The notes: a model not told the origin generated them from the letters alone. 30,419 nucleotides of DNA from JADJNW01 sp964549655 (GCA_964549655.1 CAZJXN010000051.1:1-30419); one strand, 5' to 3'; numbered from the stretch's first letter, positions 8,601 through 14,977 are shown. A program made the numbers and translations.

Positions 8601-10696
8601 CTACCTTTATAGACCGAAATAATATAGAAACGGATAAAATCCCAGCGGCTGGTACGAAAGCTAAATTTTGCGATGGAACGACCAATCCGGCTGGCTATTG
8701 GCGAGATACAATCTCCGTTGGTTACTGGAAATATACACAAGTTATAAAGGCTTATGACAGCATTCCGCCGGTTTTGTTTGTGAGTCCGATTTCAACTTTT
8801 TGCAGCGAAGTGGCGACTTGCAGTGCAGATATTGGCATTCCGTTTTTGGTGGACGAAGATTGTACGCGGGAGGACATCAGTTTTGTAGTAGTGATTGATT
8901 ATAACAATGACAGCATCGGGCAGGTGGTCACGCAAAGGGAAAAAATTCGTGGGCAGTATCCGAAATTTCGATATGAAGATAATTACCCGTTCGGAGAGCA
9001 CAGCATTGAAATACGGGTACGAGATGCTTGTGGCAACACGACTTCCGAGCGCGTCGTTTTCACCGTAGAAGATTGCAAAGCACCTACGCCGGTGTGTATC
9101 AATGGTTTAGCGGCTGAGTTGATGCCCGTCATTCCTGCGGCGGATGTAAATGGCGATAGTATTGCAGACAATGGAGCGGTCACGATTTGGGCAGAAGATT
9201 TCGTAGCCAGTGCAATATCAGATTGTACAGGACCCATTATTTACTCCATTCATCGCACAGGCGAAGTTCCGAATATCAATCAAAAGTCTATCACCTTTAC
9301 TTGTGACGATGCCGGCAGTACGGTGCCCATTGCCATTTACGCTTGGGATAATGCCAAAAATCCACGCTCCATACAACCCGACGGCACGCGTGGCGGAAGA
9401 AATTACGCCTATTGCATTACTTATATTTTAATACAAGATAATATTGGAAATTGTAATGGAGCGAGTAATCGAGTTGCGCTTACTGGAAAAATTGCAACAG
9501 AAACGGATAGACCTGTAGAAGGCGTGACGGTTGTGTTGGATAATGAACAAAGTCAAGTGGCACAAACGAGTACACAGGGCATCTACGCAGCACTTTTAAA
9601 TACGGACTATGGAAGTAGAACTTTAGAAGTGATTCCATCTTTGAATCGCAATTATAGTGAAGGTGTAACTACTTATGATATTGTTTTGATTAGTAAACAT
9701 ATTTTGGGCGTACAATTATTAAATTCTCCTTACAAACTCATTGCAGCAGACGTAAATAACTCCCAAAGCATTACAACGTTGGATGTTATTCAACTGCGAA
9801 AGTTAATATTAAGTATAGATTTAAATTTTCCTAAAAATAGTAGTTGGCGTTTTGTAGATAAAAAATATCAGTTTCCAGTGCCTGCGAATCCGTGGTACGA
9901 GGCGTTTCCAGAAATTCTTCGGTATGATTTGAATAATTTTGCGAGTAAATCTGACGCTGATTTTATGGCTGTAAAAATTGGCGATGTCAATCAACCGAGT
10001 CCCCAAAATAATGCCAGAGGAGCGGAATTATCTGTGTTTGAAATACAAACACCTGACCAAATTTTACAACCCGATCAAACCGTTCGCGTACCTTTTATAG
10101 CAGATTTGACGGATAAGGCAGGCTATCAATTTACCCTTCATTTCAACCCAGATGTATTAGAATTGCAAGATGTGGAATATGGCATTGCGACCGCAGAAAA
10201 TTTTGGTTTGCATTTGTTGGAACAAGGAATATTGACGACGAGTTGGAATGTGGAGAATAATCAAATCGTAACAGGTTCGCAGCAGTTATTTACATTAGTT
10301 TTTAAAAGTAAAGCGATGGGTAATTTACAAGATTATCTGACCTTGCAATCTCGACCTACTTTAGCAGAATCATATGATAATCAGGGGGTTAAAACAAATA
10401 TTGAACTTTCTTTCTCTACCAATCTAACTTTTGAAAAGCCGTTTACGTTATATCAAAACAAGCCGAATCCGTTCCGCGACGAAACAATTATCGGTTTTCA
10501 TTTAGCGAAAGCTACTAATGTTAAGTTGACGATTTATAGTGTAGAAGGTCGGCTGATGCAAACGACGGAGTCTAATTACAGCACTGGTTATCAAGAGTTT
10601 CGAGTTAAATCCAACGAGTTATCTGGCACTGGGCTTTATTTCTATGTGTTGGAAGTAGAAGGCTGGAAAGCAGTGCGCAAAATGTTATTGGATTAG
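5609..10696 (+). CDS. Giant T9SS-secreted HYR-like adhesin with dockerin and cohesin-like domains
   Basis: 1695 residues with an N-terminal signal (MKSLKFLSLWVIPLLFAWW, cleavage site unclear). Most of the chain is a series of HYR-like beta modules marked by recurring 'D-x-x-x-P-x-x-x-C' borders (e.g. VEDKSPPALVCPKP, VGDFTPPTVGNLP, IEDKAKPACKPP, VEDCKAPTPVC) and many Cys and Asp. From ~1290 there is a carboxypeptidase-regulatory-like strand set (LTGKIATETDRPVEGVTVVL). Then comes a dockerin-type pair of calcium loops: N1346-D1357 (weaker) and D1381-D1392, with D/N/S/S/T/D at ligand positions 1,3,5,7,9,12, followed by MAVKIGDVN. A cohesin-like domain spans ~1474-1600 and a T9SS sorting domain ~1611-1695 (FTLYQNKPNPF). 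It probably acts in cell-surface adhesion or matrix formation. No catalytic domain is recognised. It stands alone, followed by a strong hairpin. Confidence 0.88.
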   Translation: MKSLKFLSLWVIPLLFAWWDQMTNIQYANSDVACPLVCIDTVNVRLDNQCEVRLLPDMVLNAVDISCSENLQVEVFDPQNRTLNNRIPSEYAGLILKYVVTDRSDGNSCWGHVRVEDKSPPALVCPKPTDFVVNTVYTNILEGTLSNTDPAFERSNFTCWLSSQTPDPGPFYVDTIPFQVAKDGVYTFVLLSNFEAAGAIFQGSFSTDYPCQNIISFTESGNRIANRQALGDYLSELPIFQQQHPWVAGTFQPFIRIELALKQNQTYYLATTSLKTKATGNYAWLVARDEITQPPNTEILKGKKVDPLPWISELVCDDFDKIKLNGFQCYKTDADGKVLEISPSLKKILQLTGYPHNGSPRFTRGGSVSDNCGGITVCVNDIVQLPSGSCDPTVIKRTFTATDKVGNVNSCMQIITIRKPTILEVILPNYATYIECDEEFPVDSTGYPSPSVTGYPFVKTASGLRDLKQPFCNLAATYTNKARVEICDNAYTFLREWVIYDWCNPGNAFIYNQLIKVGDFTPPTVGNLPKDPWDCVPTFSTGIFSCVAAIVIPKPDTIFDNCSGWKVTVDVMIGMSEQVFVGNKKVGDVVTDIPRGLHRFRYRVEDDCHNKAIKDYWFEVLDLYAPVANCNDFLNVSLSAQNAGGTTRIFAKDVEEGSYDDCGIVGLKSRRTFEEPACADIYSQLFFGKAFTSLFLKKDANLSPYGLYYFTKVDTYFTENPDLSATAQPVFTLENGIIYSILKEYVDALCCDVNDSIRVELWVFDDANENGIPGDTVQNYNNCKRTLLDNYNKCWLDILIEDKAKPACKPPLDTVILCTDPSIRYQSTFTCSNGAFLDTIFGVFIPVDNCGAQIVCDTVIDKRDNCGVGDIIRVYYAIDGSGNRSEPCQQRITVLRAHNYEIKFPADIAGQCGVIRDTVIEVNTLACDLLAISVVDERLSTGGDECFKIQRTFHVINWCEYDGLSDPIVISRDEDCDGRPGDEAVYVLRRPGAKNAQSTFIDRNNIETDKIPAAGTKAKFCDGTTNPAGYWRDTISVGYWKYTQVIKAYDSIPPVLFVSPISTFCSEVATCSADIGIPFLVDEDCTREDISFVVVIDYNNDSIGQVVTQREKIRGQYPKFRYEDNYPFGEHSIEIRVRDACGNTTSERVVFTVEDCKAPTPVCINGLAAELMPVIPAADVNGDSIADNGAVTIWAEDFVASAISDCTGPIIYSIHRTGEVPNINQKSITFTCDDAGSTVPIAIYAWDNAKNPRSIQPDGTRGGRNYAYCITYILIQDNIGNCNGASNRVALTGKIATETDRPVEGVTVVLDNEQSQVAQTSTQGIYAALLNTDYGSRTLEVIPSLNRNYSEGVTTYDIVLISKHILGVQLLNSPYKLIAADVNNSQSITTLDVIQLRKLILSIDLNFPKNSSWRFVDKKYQFPVPANPWYEAFPEILRYDLNNFASKSDADFMAVKIGDVNQPSPQNNARGAELSVFEIQTPDQILQPDQTVRVPFIADLTDKAGYQFTLHFNPDVLELQDVEYGIATAENFGLHLLEQGILTTSWNVENNQIVTGSQQLFTLVFKSKAMGNLQDYLTLQSRPTLAESYDNQGVKTNIELSFSTNLTFEKPFTLYQNKPNPFRDETIIGFHLAKATNVKLTIYSVEGRLMQTTESNYSTGYQEFRVKSNELSGTGLYFYVLEVEGWKAVRKMLLD

Positions 10697-10725
10697 TTTC
10701 GTAAAATTTCAAAAAAGTATAGTAG

Positions 10726-10776
10726 TAAGTTAAAGCGCCTTGGAAATGATGATCATCTCCAAGGCACTTTAACTTA
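10726..10776 (+). terminator. Long near-perfect inverted repeat after the adhesin gene
   Basis: Arms of 25 bases (10726-10750 and 10752-10776) around a single central base, with two mismatched pairs (C-A and A-C on the plus-strand RNA, G-U wobbles on the minus-strand RNA). The core is aaagcgccttgga / tccaaggcacttt, followed by TATTTT. It begins about 30 bases after the adhesin stop, where a terminator is expected, and ends 24 bases before the next start. Confidence 0.7.
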
Positions 10777-10800
10777 TTTTATCATAAAAAAGATAAAATT

Positions 10801-11001
10801 ATGGCACAGTACTCCAAAAAAGCACAAGCATTGATTGAAGAAACGATGCACCGCTGGAGGGCAGCGAAATTAAAGGATAGTAATGGCACGGTCGTGGAGG
10901 ATAGAAAGCAAGCATTGGCGATTGCCATCTCGGAGGCGCGAGAAAAAGGTTATAAAGTGCCAGACGATTATGAACACAACGATGAACAAAAGGAAGCGTA
11001 A
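10801..11001 (+). CDS. DUF6496-type small basic/acidic protein
   Basis: 66 residues: N-terminal SKKAQALIEETMHRW, then GTVVEDRKQALAIAISEAREKG and an acidic tail (EHNDEQKEA). The pattern 'M-H-x-x-x-x-x-x-L-K-[DS]-x-x-G-x-x-V-x-[DN]-R-K-Q-A-[IL]-A-I-A-[IL]-S-E-A' is the hallmark of DUF6496 proteins, small proteins of unknown function often found near stress genes. The bases just before the ATG are AT-rich without a Shine-Dalgarno sequence. The two PA2169 genes follow on the same strand. No signal peptide or membrane segment is present, so it should be cytoplasmic. Confidence 0.8.
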   Translation: MAQYSKKAQALIEETMHRWRAAKLKDSNGTVVEDRKQALAIAISEAREKGYKVPDDYEHNDEQKEA

Positions 11002-11169
11002 TGTTTTCTAAATAGAGTAGGGGATTGGGAAAAAATATTAGATTTAGATTTCGATATTTAATGTGACGACATCTTTTTTAAGTATCAAGTCTTTAACAAT
11101 CAAAGTCTTTTGTTTTAATACCAAATACGCTATAATTAACATCATTTATTAACCCAAATTATCAATATT

Positions 11170-11613
11170 ATGACAACGCAAGTAAATGAAGCATTAGAAA
11201 ATTTAGTGCTTATCAACAACGAACGCCACGAAGGTTTTCAACAGGCAGCAAAGGATACGGAAGATTCCGATTTGAAAGCCTTATTCACTACTTACAGCAC
11301 ACAAAGCAGTGGATTCAGCGAAGAATTAAGAAGCCATATTGATATGGAAGACAGGCCTGACCATGACGAAACCAGCTTTGCCAGCAAGTTACACCGCACT
11401 TGGATTGACATCAAATCTGCTATTACAGGAAAGGATCGCAAGTCAATCCTTGCTTCTTGTGAATACGGCGAAGGTTTTGCCTTAAATGCTTATAAAGAAG
11501 CATTAAACGATGTAAGTAGTTATCCATCCGGATTACAAGATATTATCCAAAAGCAAAAAGCAACGATTCAGCAATCGCACGACCGCGTGAAAATGATGCG
11601 GGACAGCTTGTAA
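11170..11613 (+). CDS. PA2169 family four-helix-bundle (ferritin-like, DUF2383) protein, copy 1
   Basis: 147 residues, all helical, cytoplasmic. It belongs to the PA2169/DUF2383 family: VNEALENLVLINNERHEGF at the start, ILASCEYGEGFALNAYKEAL in the third helix (the family's conserved E-x-G segment), and the C-terminal QSHDRVKMMRD. Relatives are ferritin-like and are usually linked to stress, but no biochemical role is established and metal binding cannot be assumed. The next gene is a clear paralogue (roughly half of positions identical by eye, with an identical QQSHDRVKMMRD end), so this is a tandem duplication. A TTTTG (11108-11112) and TATAAT (11131-11136) precede it, with uncertain meaning. 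A stem-loop of the ATGTGGCGCAT family follows the stop by about 23 bases. Confidence 0.88.
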   Translation: MTTQVNEALENLVLINNERHEGFQQAAKDTEDSDLKALFTTYSTQSSGFSEELRSHIDMEDRPDHDETSFASKLHRTWIDIKSAITGKDRKSILASCEYGEGFALNAYKEALNDVSSYPSGLQDIIQKQKATIQQSHDRVKMMRDSL

Positions 11614-11636
11614 TTATAATGATTCAATATAAATAA

Positions 11637-11669
11637 AAATGTGGCGCATTGCAAAAATGTGCCACATTT
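11637..11669 (+). terminator. ATGTGGCGCAT stem-loop, copy A
   Basis: The stem aatgtggcgcatt (11638-11650) pairs with aatgtgccacatt (11656-11668) with one G-U wobble and a 5-base loop, plus one extra A-T pair at the base. It lies 23 bases after the first PA2169 stop and before the second PA2169 start. Two more copies with the same stem and different loops lie at 12171 and 14125. No long T run follows, so it may be an attenuator, an mRNA-stabilising end or a repeat rather than a classical terminator. Confidence 0.75.
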
Positions 11670-11710
11670 GTTATATTAATTTTTATTTTAACCTACAAAT
11701 AATCCAAATT

Positions 11711-12163
11711 ATGGCAGTCATTGTAAATGAAGCTTTAAAAGATTTAGTTATTATTAATCACGACCGTTATCAAGGTTATAAAAGAGCCGCTGAAGAGACG
11801 GAAGATGCAGACTTGAGAATGATGTTCACCGAGTGGAGTACGCAGAGTTTAGGTTTTGCAAATGAACTCAAAAAGCACGTAGACGCAGCAGACGCGCGAG
11901 ACCTCGACCCAGATGACACGACCGTTCAGGGCAAATTGTACCGCGTTTATATGGATTTAAAAGCGGCGGTGTTAGGTCGGGATCGCAAAGCTATTTTATC
12001 ATCTTGTGAATATGGAGATGATGCAGCATTAAAAGAATATAAAGAAGCATTAGATGATGTGGATGGAGATTATTCTTCTGCTGTGAAAATGCTTATACAA
12101 GAGCAACGCAACCAAATTCAGCAGTCGCACGACCGCGTGAAGATGATGCGTGATGCCGCATAG
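11711..12163 (+). CDS. PA2169 family four-helix-bundle (ferritin-like, DUF2383) protein, copy 2
   Basis: 150 residues from the ATG at 11711 (MAVIVNEALKDLVIINHDRY). An in-frame ATG at 11639 would add 24 residues, but they would be encoded by the stem-loop before the gene and match nothing in the paralogue, so the later start is preferred. The family landmarks are conserved: ILSSCEYGDDAALKEYKEAL and QQSHDRVKMMRD. It is longer than copy 1 around the second/third helix junction (extra DARDLDPDD). The two genes probably form one transcript with a hairpin between them. Function is as uncertain as for copy 1: a stress-related helical bundle. Confidence 0.88.
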   Translation: MAVIVNEALKDLVIINHDRYQGYKRAAEETEDADLRMMFTEWSTQSLGFANELKKHVDAADARDLDPDDTTVQGKLYRVYMDLKAAVLGRDRKAILSSCEYGDDAALKEYKEALDDVDGDYSSAVKMLIQEQRNQIQQSHDRVKMMRDAA

Positions 12164-12170
12164 AGGCACA

Positions 12171-12203
12171 AGATGTGGCGCATCTCCAAAATGTGCCACA
12201 TCT
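12171..12203 (+). terminator. ATGTGGCGCAT stem-loop, copy B
   Basis: The stem agatgtggcgcat (12171-12183) pairs with atgtgccacatct (12191-12203) with one G-U wobble and a 7-base loop (ctccaaa). It starts 8 bases after the stop of the second PA2169 gene. The outer pair differs from copies A and C (G-C instead of A-T) on both sides, a compensatory change that supports a folded RNA. Confidence 0.78.
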
Positions 12204-12226
12204 ATTAGTGTACATGATTCGAGCTT

Positions 12227-12250
12227 ACTGCCTACTGCTCACTGCTCACT
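12227..12250. repeat. Iterated word repeat (AGTGAGCAGTGAGCAGTAGGCAGT on the minus strand) at a gene end
   Basis: On the plus strand the stretch reads actgcctactg then ctcactgctcact, three to four near copies of the unit ACTGC(C/T)(T/C). It overlaps the last codons and the stop codon of the minus-strand gene ending at 12232, so the repeat itself encodes that protein's final residues (S-S-E-Q) and stop. Confidence 0.65.
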
Positions 12251-12456
12251 TCTTCCCTCGTTTGCGCCATATAAATTAAAACAATACCCACCATAATCAT
12301 CACCAGTCTTATTACAAAACCCAGCAGTTGACTCGATGCGTCAATCCAAGTCAAAAACGATAATTGCATTCCAACCAACATCAAGATAAGTGCAAAAAGC
12401 CCCGTACCTGCCAATAAAAATCCAACCAAAGTAAACCAACCTCTGTTCTTTTTCAT
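12232..12456 (-). CDS. Small two-helix membrane protein
   Basis: 74 residues from the ATG at 12456 (MKKNRGWFTLVGFLLAGTG). An in-frame ATG at 12558 would add 34 residues, but a TAnnTTTG box at 12505-12512 lies inside that extension and would place transcription start downstream of 12558, so 12456 is chosen. Two hydrophobic segments, about 7-28 and 40-63, separated by a short polar turn (TWIDASSQ), make it an integral inner-membrane protein with a short charged tail. The last residues come from an intergenic-type word repeat. No family is recognised with confidence. Confidence 0.65.
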   Translation of the reverse strand: MKKNRGWFTLVGFLLAGTGLFALILMLVGMQLSFLTWIDASSQLLGFVIRLVMIMVGIVLIYMAQTREEVSSEQ

Positions 12457-12504
12457 AGTACAATTCTTTATTTTCGGACAACATTCGTTGCTTTTAAAAG
12501 TTCT

Positions 12505-12512
12505 CAAAGATA
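12505..12512 (-). promoter_or_regulatory. Candidate -7 promoter box (TATCTTTG) for the small membrane protein
   Basis: Reads TATCTTTG on the minus strand, a full match to TAnnTTTG. The predicted 5' leader to the ATG at 12456 is about 40 bases. No clear TTG at -33. Confidence 0.4.
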
Positions 12513-12593
12513 AGACAGGTTTTTGTAAAACGGACCCTGTCTGTAAGCCACAAGTCAAATCGTTTCAAAACGACTTAAAGCCTTGAACCTCTA

Positions 12594-13448
12594 ATGGTTA
12601 AATTAATTGAATGCCCACGCGATGCAATGCAAGGACTGAAAGAATTCATTCCAACGAAGACAAAAGCCGCTTATATTAATCAATTACTTAAAGTTGGTTT
12701 TGACAGTATTGATTTCGGCAGTTTTGTGTCGCCCAAAGCGATTCCCCAAATGCGGGATACAGCGGAATTACTTCGGTTACTTGACTTAACAGACACTTCT
12801 TCCAAATTAATTGCTATCGTCGCCAATCAGCGAGGTGCGCAAGATGCAGCAGCATTTGACGAAATCGCTTTTCTTGGCTATCCTTTTTCTATTTCTGAAA
12901 CCTTTCAATTGCGGAACACCAACGCCACGATCGAAGAATCACTTGAACGAGTAGAGGAAATTCAAAAAATTTGTGTTCAATCCAATAAAAAATTGGTGTT
13001 GTATGTCTCCATGGGCTTTGGCAATCCGTATGGCGACCCTTGGAATGTGGACATTGTGCAAACTTGGATGGAACAACTCACGAATTTAAATATTTCTATT
13101 TTTCAACTTTCGGATACGATTGGCGTCGCTTCCCCACAAAGTATTAGTTATTTATTTCGCAACCTTATCCCCGCCTATCCTACGCTTGAAATTGGCGCGC
13201 ATTTGCACACCACACCCGACACTTGGAAGGAAAAAATCGTGGCGGCTTACACCAATGGTTGTCGGCGATTTGATGGTGCTATCAAAGGTTTTGGTGGCTG
13301 CCCAATGGCGAAAGACGACCTTACCGGCAATATGCCCACTGAAAATATGATTAGCTATTTTGCTGAAAATCAACAGATTGAAGTCATCAACTTGCAAGAA
13401 TTCGATAAGTCGCTTCAATTGGCAGTCGAGGTTTTTCCGGCGCATTAA
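12594..13448 (+). CDS. mvaB: Hydroxymethylglutaryl-CoA lyase
   Basis: 284 residues, a full-length HMG-CoA lyase of the HMGL-like TIM-barrel family, cytoplasmic. It cleaves HMG-CoA to acetoacetate and acetyl-CoA in leucine degradation. The N-terminal ECPRD motif (6-10) supplies the catalytic Arg9 and metal-binding Asp10. H-x-H at His203/His205 and Asn246 match the other metal ligands. The GFGGCPMAKDDLTGN segment carries the mobile-loop Cys236. The motif order and spacing match the family, and the loop variant GGCPMA...GN is common in Bacteroidota. Other HMGL-like enzymes (e.g. citramalate or isopropylmalate synthases) are longer and have different loops. It starts close to a divergent small gene and ends with two tandem small hairpins. 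No other leucine-degradation gene is in the window. Confidence 0.9.
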   Translation: MVKLIECPRDAMQGLKEFIPTKTKAAYINQLLKVGFDSIDFGSFVSPKAIPQMRDTAELLRLLDLTDTSSKLIAIVANQRGAQDAAAFDEIAFLGYPFSISETFQLRNTNATIEESLERVEEIQKICVQSNKKLVLYVSMGFGNPYGDPWNVDIVQTWMEQLTNLNISIFQLSDTIGVASPQSISYLFRNLIPAYPTLEIGAHLHTTPDTWKEKIVAAYTNGCRRFDGAIKGFGGCPMAKDDLTGNMPTENMISYFAENQQIEVINLQEFDKSLQLAVEVFPAH

Positions 13449-13499
13449 TTGTAAAAACCAAACTTATTTGGTGACTTGTAAAAACCAAACTTGTTTGGT
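13449..13499 (+). terminator. Two tandem copies of a small hairpin unit
   Basis: The 24-base unit ttgtaaaaaccaaact + (t/g at one site) + tttggt occurs at 13449-13472 and 13476-13499, one mismatch apart. Each copy folds into accaaa/tttggt with a 4-base loop; the second extends to seven pairs. Directly after the HMG-CoA lyase stop, so a double terminator or 3'-end element is likely. Confidence 0.6.
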
Positions 13500-13555
13500 T
13501 ATTTTAATGCATTTAAAATTTGCTGTACTTATTCCACTAAAATCTTTCCTTTTTA

Positions 13556-13587
13556 TTTGAAAACCCAACCATTATTCGCTAATTTTC
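13556..13587 (+). promoter_or_regulatory. Candidate promoter for the Mpo1-like gene
   Basis: TTTG at 13556-13559, a 20-base spacer, then TAATTTTC at 13580-13587, one mismatch from the Bacteroidota -33/-7 pattern TTTG...TAnnTTTG. The implied leader is about 50 bases. Confidence 0.3.
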
Positions 13588-13645
13588 GTAGGAATCCAAA
13601 TTTTAAATTGAAAATCATATTTTATAAAATATAAATTGACATCTC

Positions 13646-14119
13646 ATGGCAAGAACAATGCAATGGTTTCTCGACAAATACGGCGAAAGCCACCAAAACG
13701 CCACCAATAAATTCATCCACTGGATATGCGTGCCGGCTATCATGTTCAGCTTGTTTGGACTTCTTTTTTCCATTCCCTTTCCGGTAGAACGCACGCTGTT
13801 TGCCAATTGGGCAGCTATCATGCTGGCAATAGCACTGGTCTATTATTTGCGCTTGTCACTTCCTATGTTTTTAGGTTTTGTAATAGTAGGCGGATTGATG
13901 TTGGCTGGCAATAATGCGATTTATGAAGCGGTGGGTAGAAGTGGCGGTCAACTCGCGCTCGTATCATTCGCCATCTTCGCCGCTGCATGGATTGGACAAT
14001 TCATTGGGCATAAAATTGAAGGTAAAAAACCTTCTTTCCTCGAAGACGTACAATTTTTGCTAATTGGACCCGCGTGGTTATTACATTTTATTTATCGAAA
14101 AGTAGGGATTCGGTATTAA
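13646..14119 (+). CDS. Mpo1-like (DUF962) membrane protein, probable 2-hydroxy fatty acid dioxygenase
   Basis: 157 residues with about four membrane segments (roughly 27-46, 53-70, 73-91, 103-121). The family signature is clear: SHQNATNKFIHWICVP at the start (His16, His25), AWIGQFIGHKIEGKKPSF (His122) and FLEDVQFLLIGPAWLLHF (His147 near the end). The yeast homologue Mpo1 is an Fe2+-dependent dioxygenase that shortens 2-hydroxy fatty acids by one carbon during phytosphingosine breakdown, with conserved His residues required. Bacterial members are mostly uncharacterised, so the reaction is inferred. Bacteroidota often make sphingolipids, which would offer a substrate. It faces a PhyH-type dioxygenase gene across a shared hairpin. 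Confidence 0.85.
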   Translation: MARTMQWFLDKYGESHQNATNKFIHWICVPAIMFSLFGLLFSIPFPVERTLFANWAAIMLAIALVYYLRLSLPMFLGFVIVGGLMLAGNNAIYEAVGRSGGQLALVSFAIFAAAWIGQFIGHKIEGKKPSFLEDVQFLLIGPAWLLHFIYRKVGIRY

Positions 14120-14124
14120 ATCCT

Positions 14125-14155
14125 AATGTGGCGCATTTCTAAAATGTGCCACATT
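14125..14155 (+). terminator. ATGTGGCGCAT stem-loop, copy C
   Basis: aatgtggcgcatt (14125-14137) pairs with aatgtgccacatt (14143-14155) with one G-U wobble around the loop tctaa. It begins 6 bases after the Mpo1-like stop and lies before the end of the facing PhyH-type gene. The stem is identical to copy A, the loop is different. Confidence 0.75.
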
Positions 14156-14173
14156 TTATATTGATAAGCTTCG

Positions 14174-14977
14174 TCACATCACCACCGGGTTTAGCGGCGT
14201 ATCAATCACCTTCCCAACCATAGCACCCGGACACCAAGTGTGCCAGTCATTTTCTTGATTTTTATTTTCCGGTTTTTTTAGTCTTGCCTCCGCATCCATG
14301 TAGATGACCGTCATCACTTTACGCATTTGATTAGACTGATTCGCACCCGCCCGATGGAAAACCCAACCAGAATGAAAACTCACTTCACCTACTTCAAACG
14401 GTTCAACAATATGTTCAAAATTATTAATTCGTAAATTCTCTCGAATTTGCGCTTCACTCTCATCGCCAATTTTTAAATCCCGACCAAAAATGATTTGATG
14501 ACTTTTAGCCGAAAACTCTAACGGACCCATCTCCAGTGGCGTTTCTTGCAGCGGAATCCAAGCGGTGACCGTATTATTCGTGTCGAGGGGCCAGTAATAT
14601 TGGTCAGCATGCCAAGGCGTGATGCCGCCGCCAGCTTCTTTGAACAGTGCTTGATCATGATAAATTCGCACCCGCTCCACGCCCATCAGGTCAGCCGCTA
14701 TTTGCGCCAAGCGTTTACTCAACACCAACTTTTTGACTTCCTCGTTCTGTTTCCACAAATTAAAAATTTGCAAAAACGCTTTGCCATATGTGTCTCTTTC
14801 GTCCAAAGCGGCACTTGTCGTATTCAATCGGTTGACCTCTTCACTGATAATGTCGCCAAAATATTGCAGGGTCACTTCATTAAAAACACCTTTTAATTTT
14901 GCGAATTGATTGGCTTGATAGAATTGAATCGCTTCAGGAGAGACGGTGTAAGGTTGTTGTAGCAAAGGCAAGTCCAT
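14174..14977 (-). CDS. Phytanoyl-CoA dioxygenase (PhyH) family protein
   Basis: 267 residues from the ATG at 14977 (MDLPLLQQPY); an in-frame ATG at 15019 would add 14 residues, but a TAnnTTTG box at 15007-15014 overlaps that region and favours the later start. This is a non-haem Fe(II)/2-oxoglutarate oxygenase of the PhyH superfamily. Counting from the longer start, H-x-D is His137/Asp139 (in PWHADQYYWPLD), the distal Fe ligand is His222 (HSGWVFHRAGAN), and Arg233, eleven residues on, fits the 2-oxoglutarate-binding Arg of human PHYH. All key residues are present, so it should be active; the substrate is unknown (fatty acyl-CoA, small acid or other). It converges with the Mpo1-like gene and is followed upstream by a VOC gene on the same strand. 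Confidence 0.85.
   Translation of the reverse strand: MDLPLLQQPYTVSPEAIQFYQANQFAKLKGVFNEVTLQYFGDIISEEVNRLNTTSAALDERDTYGKAFLQIFNLWKQNEEVKKLVLSKRLAQIAADLMGVERVRIYHDQALFKEAGGGITPWHADQYYWPLDTNNTVTAWIPLQETPLEMGPLEFSAKSHQIIFGRDLKIGDESEAQIRENLRINNFEHIVEPFEVGEVSFHSGWVFHRAGANQSNQMRKVMTVIYMDAEARLKKPENKNQENDWHTWCPGAMVGKVIDTPLNPVVM

Noticed and set aside
11108..11136. TTTTG...TATAAT resembling a promoter of the enterobacterial type before the first PA2169 gene
   Set aside because: The main sigma factor in this phylum prefers TTTG...TAnnTTTG; TATAAT in AT-rich sequence is likely by chance, so it is not listed as a promoter.
11639..11710. Longer N-terminus (24 extra residues) for the second PA2169 gene
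   Set aside because: These bases contain the stem-loop found after other genes, and the added residues match nothing in the paralogue; the ATG at 11711 aligns with the first copy's start.
12457..12558. Longer frame for the small membrane protein starting at 12558
   Set aside because: The extension covers a -7 promoter box and reads as polar, Cys-rich nonsense (NECCPKIKNC) before the clear MKKNRGWF membrane start.
14546..14896. Plus-strand open frame of 116 residues opposite the PhyH-type gene
   Set aside because: It lies wholly antisense to a gene with clear catalytic motifs; its translation shows no family features.
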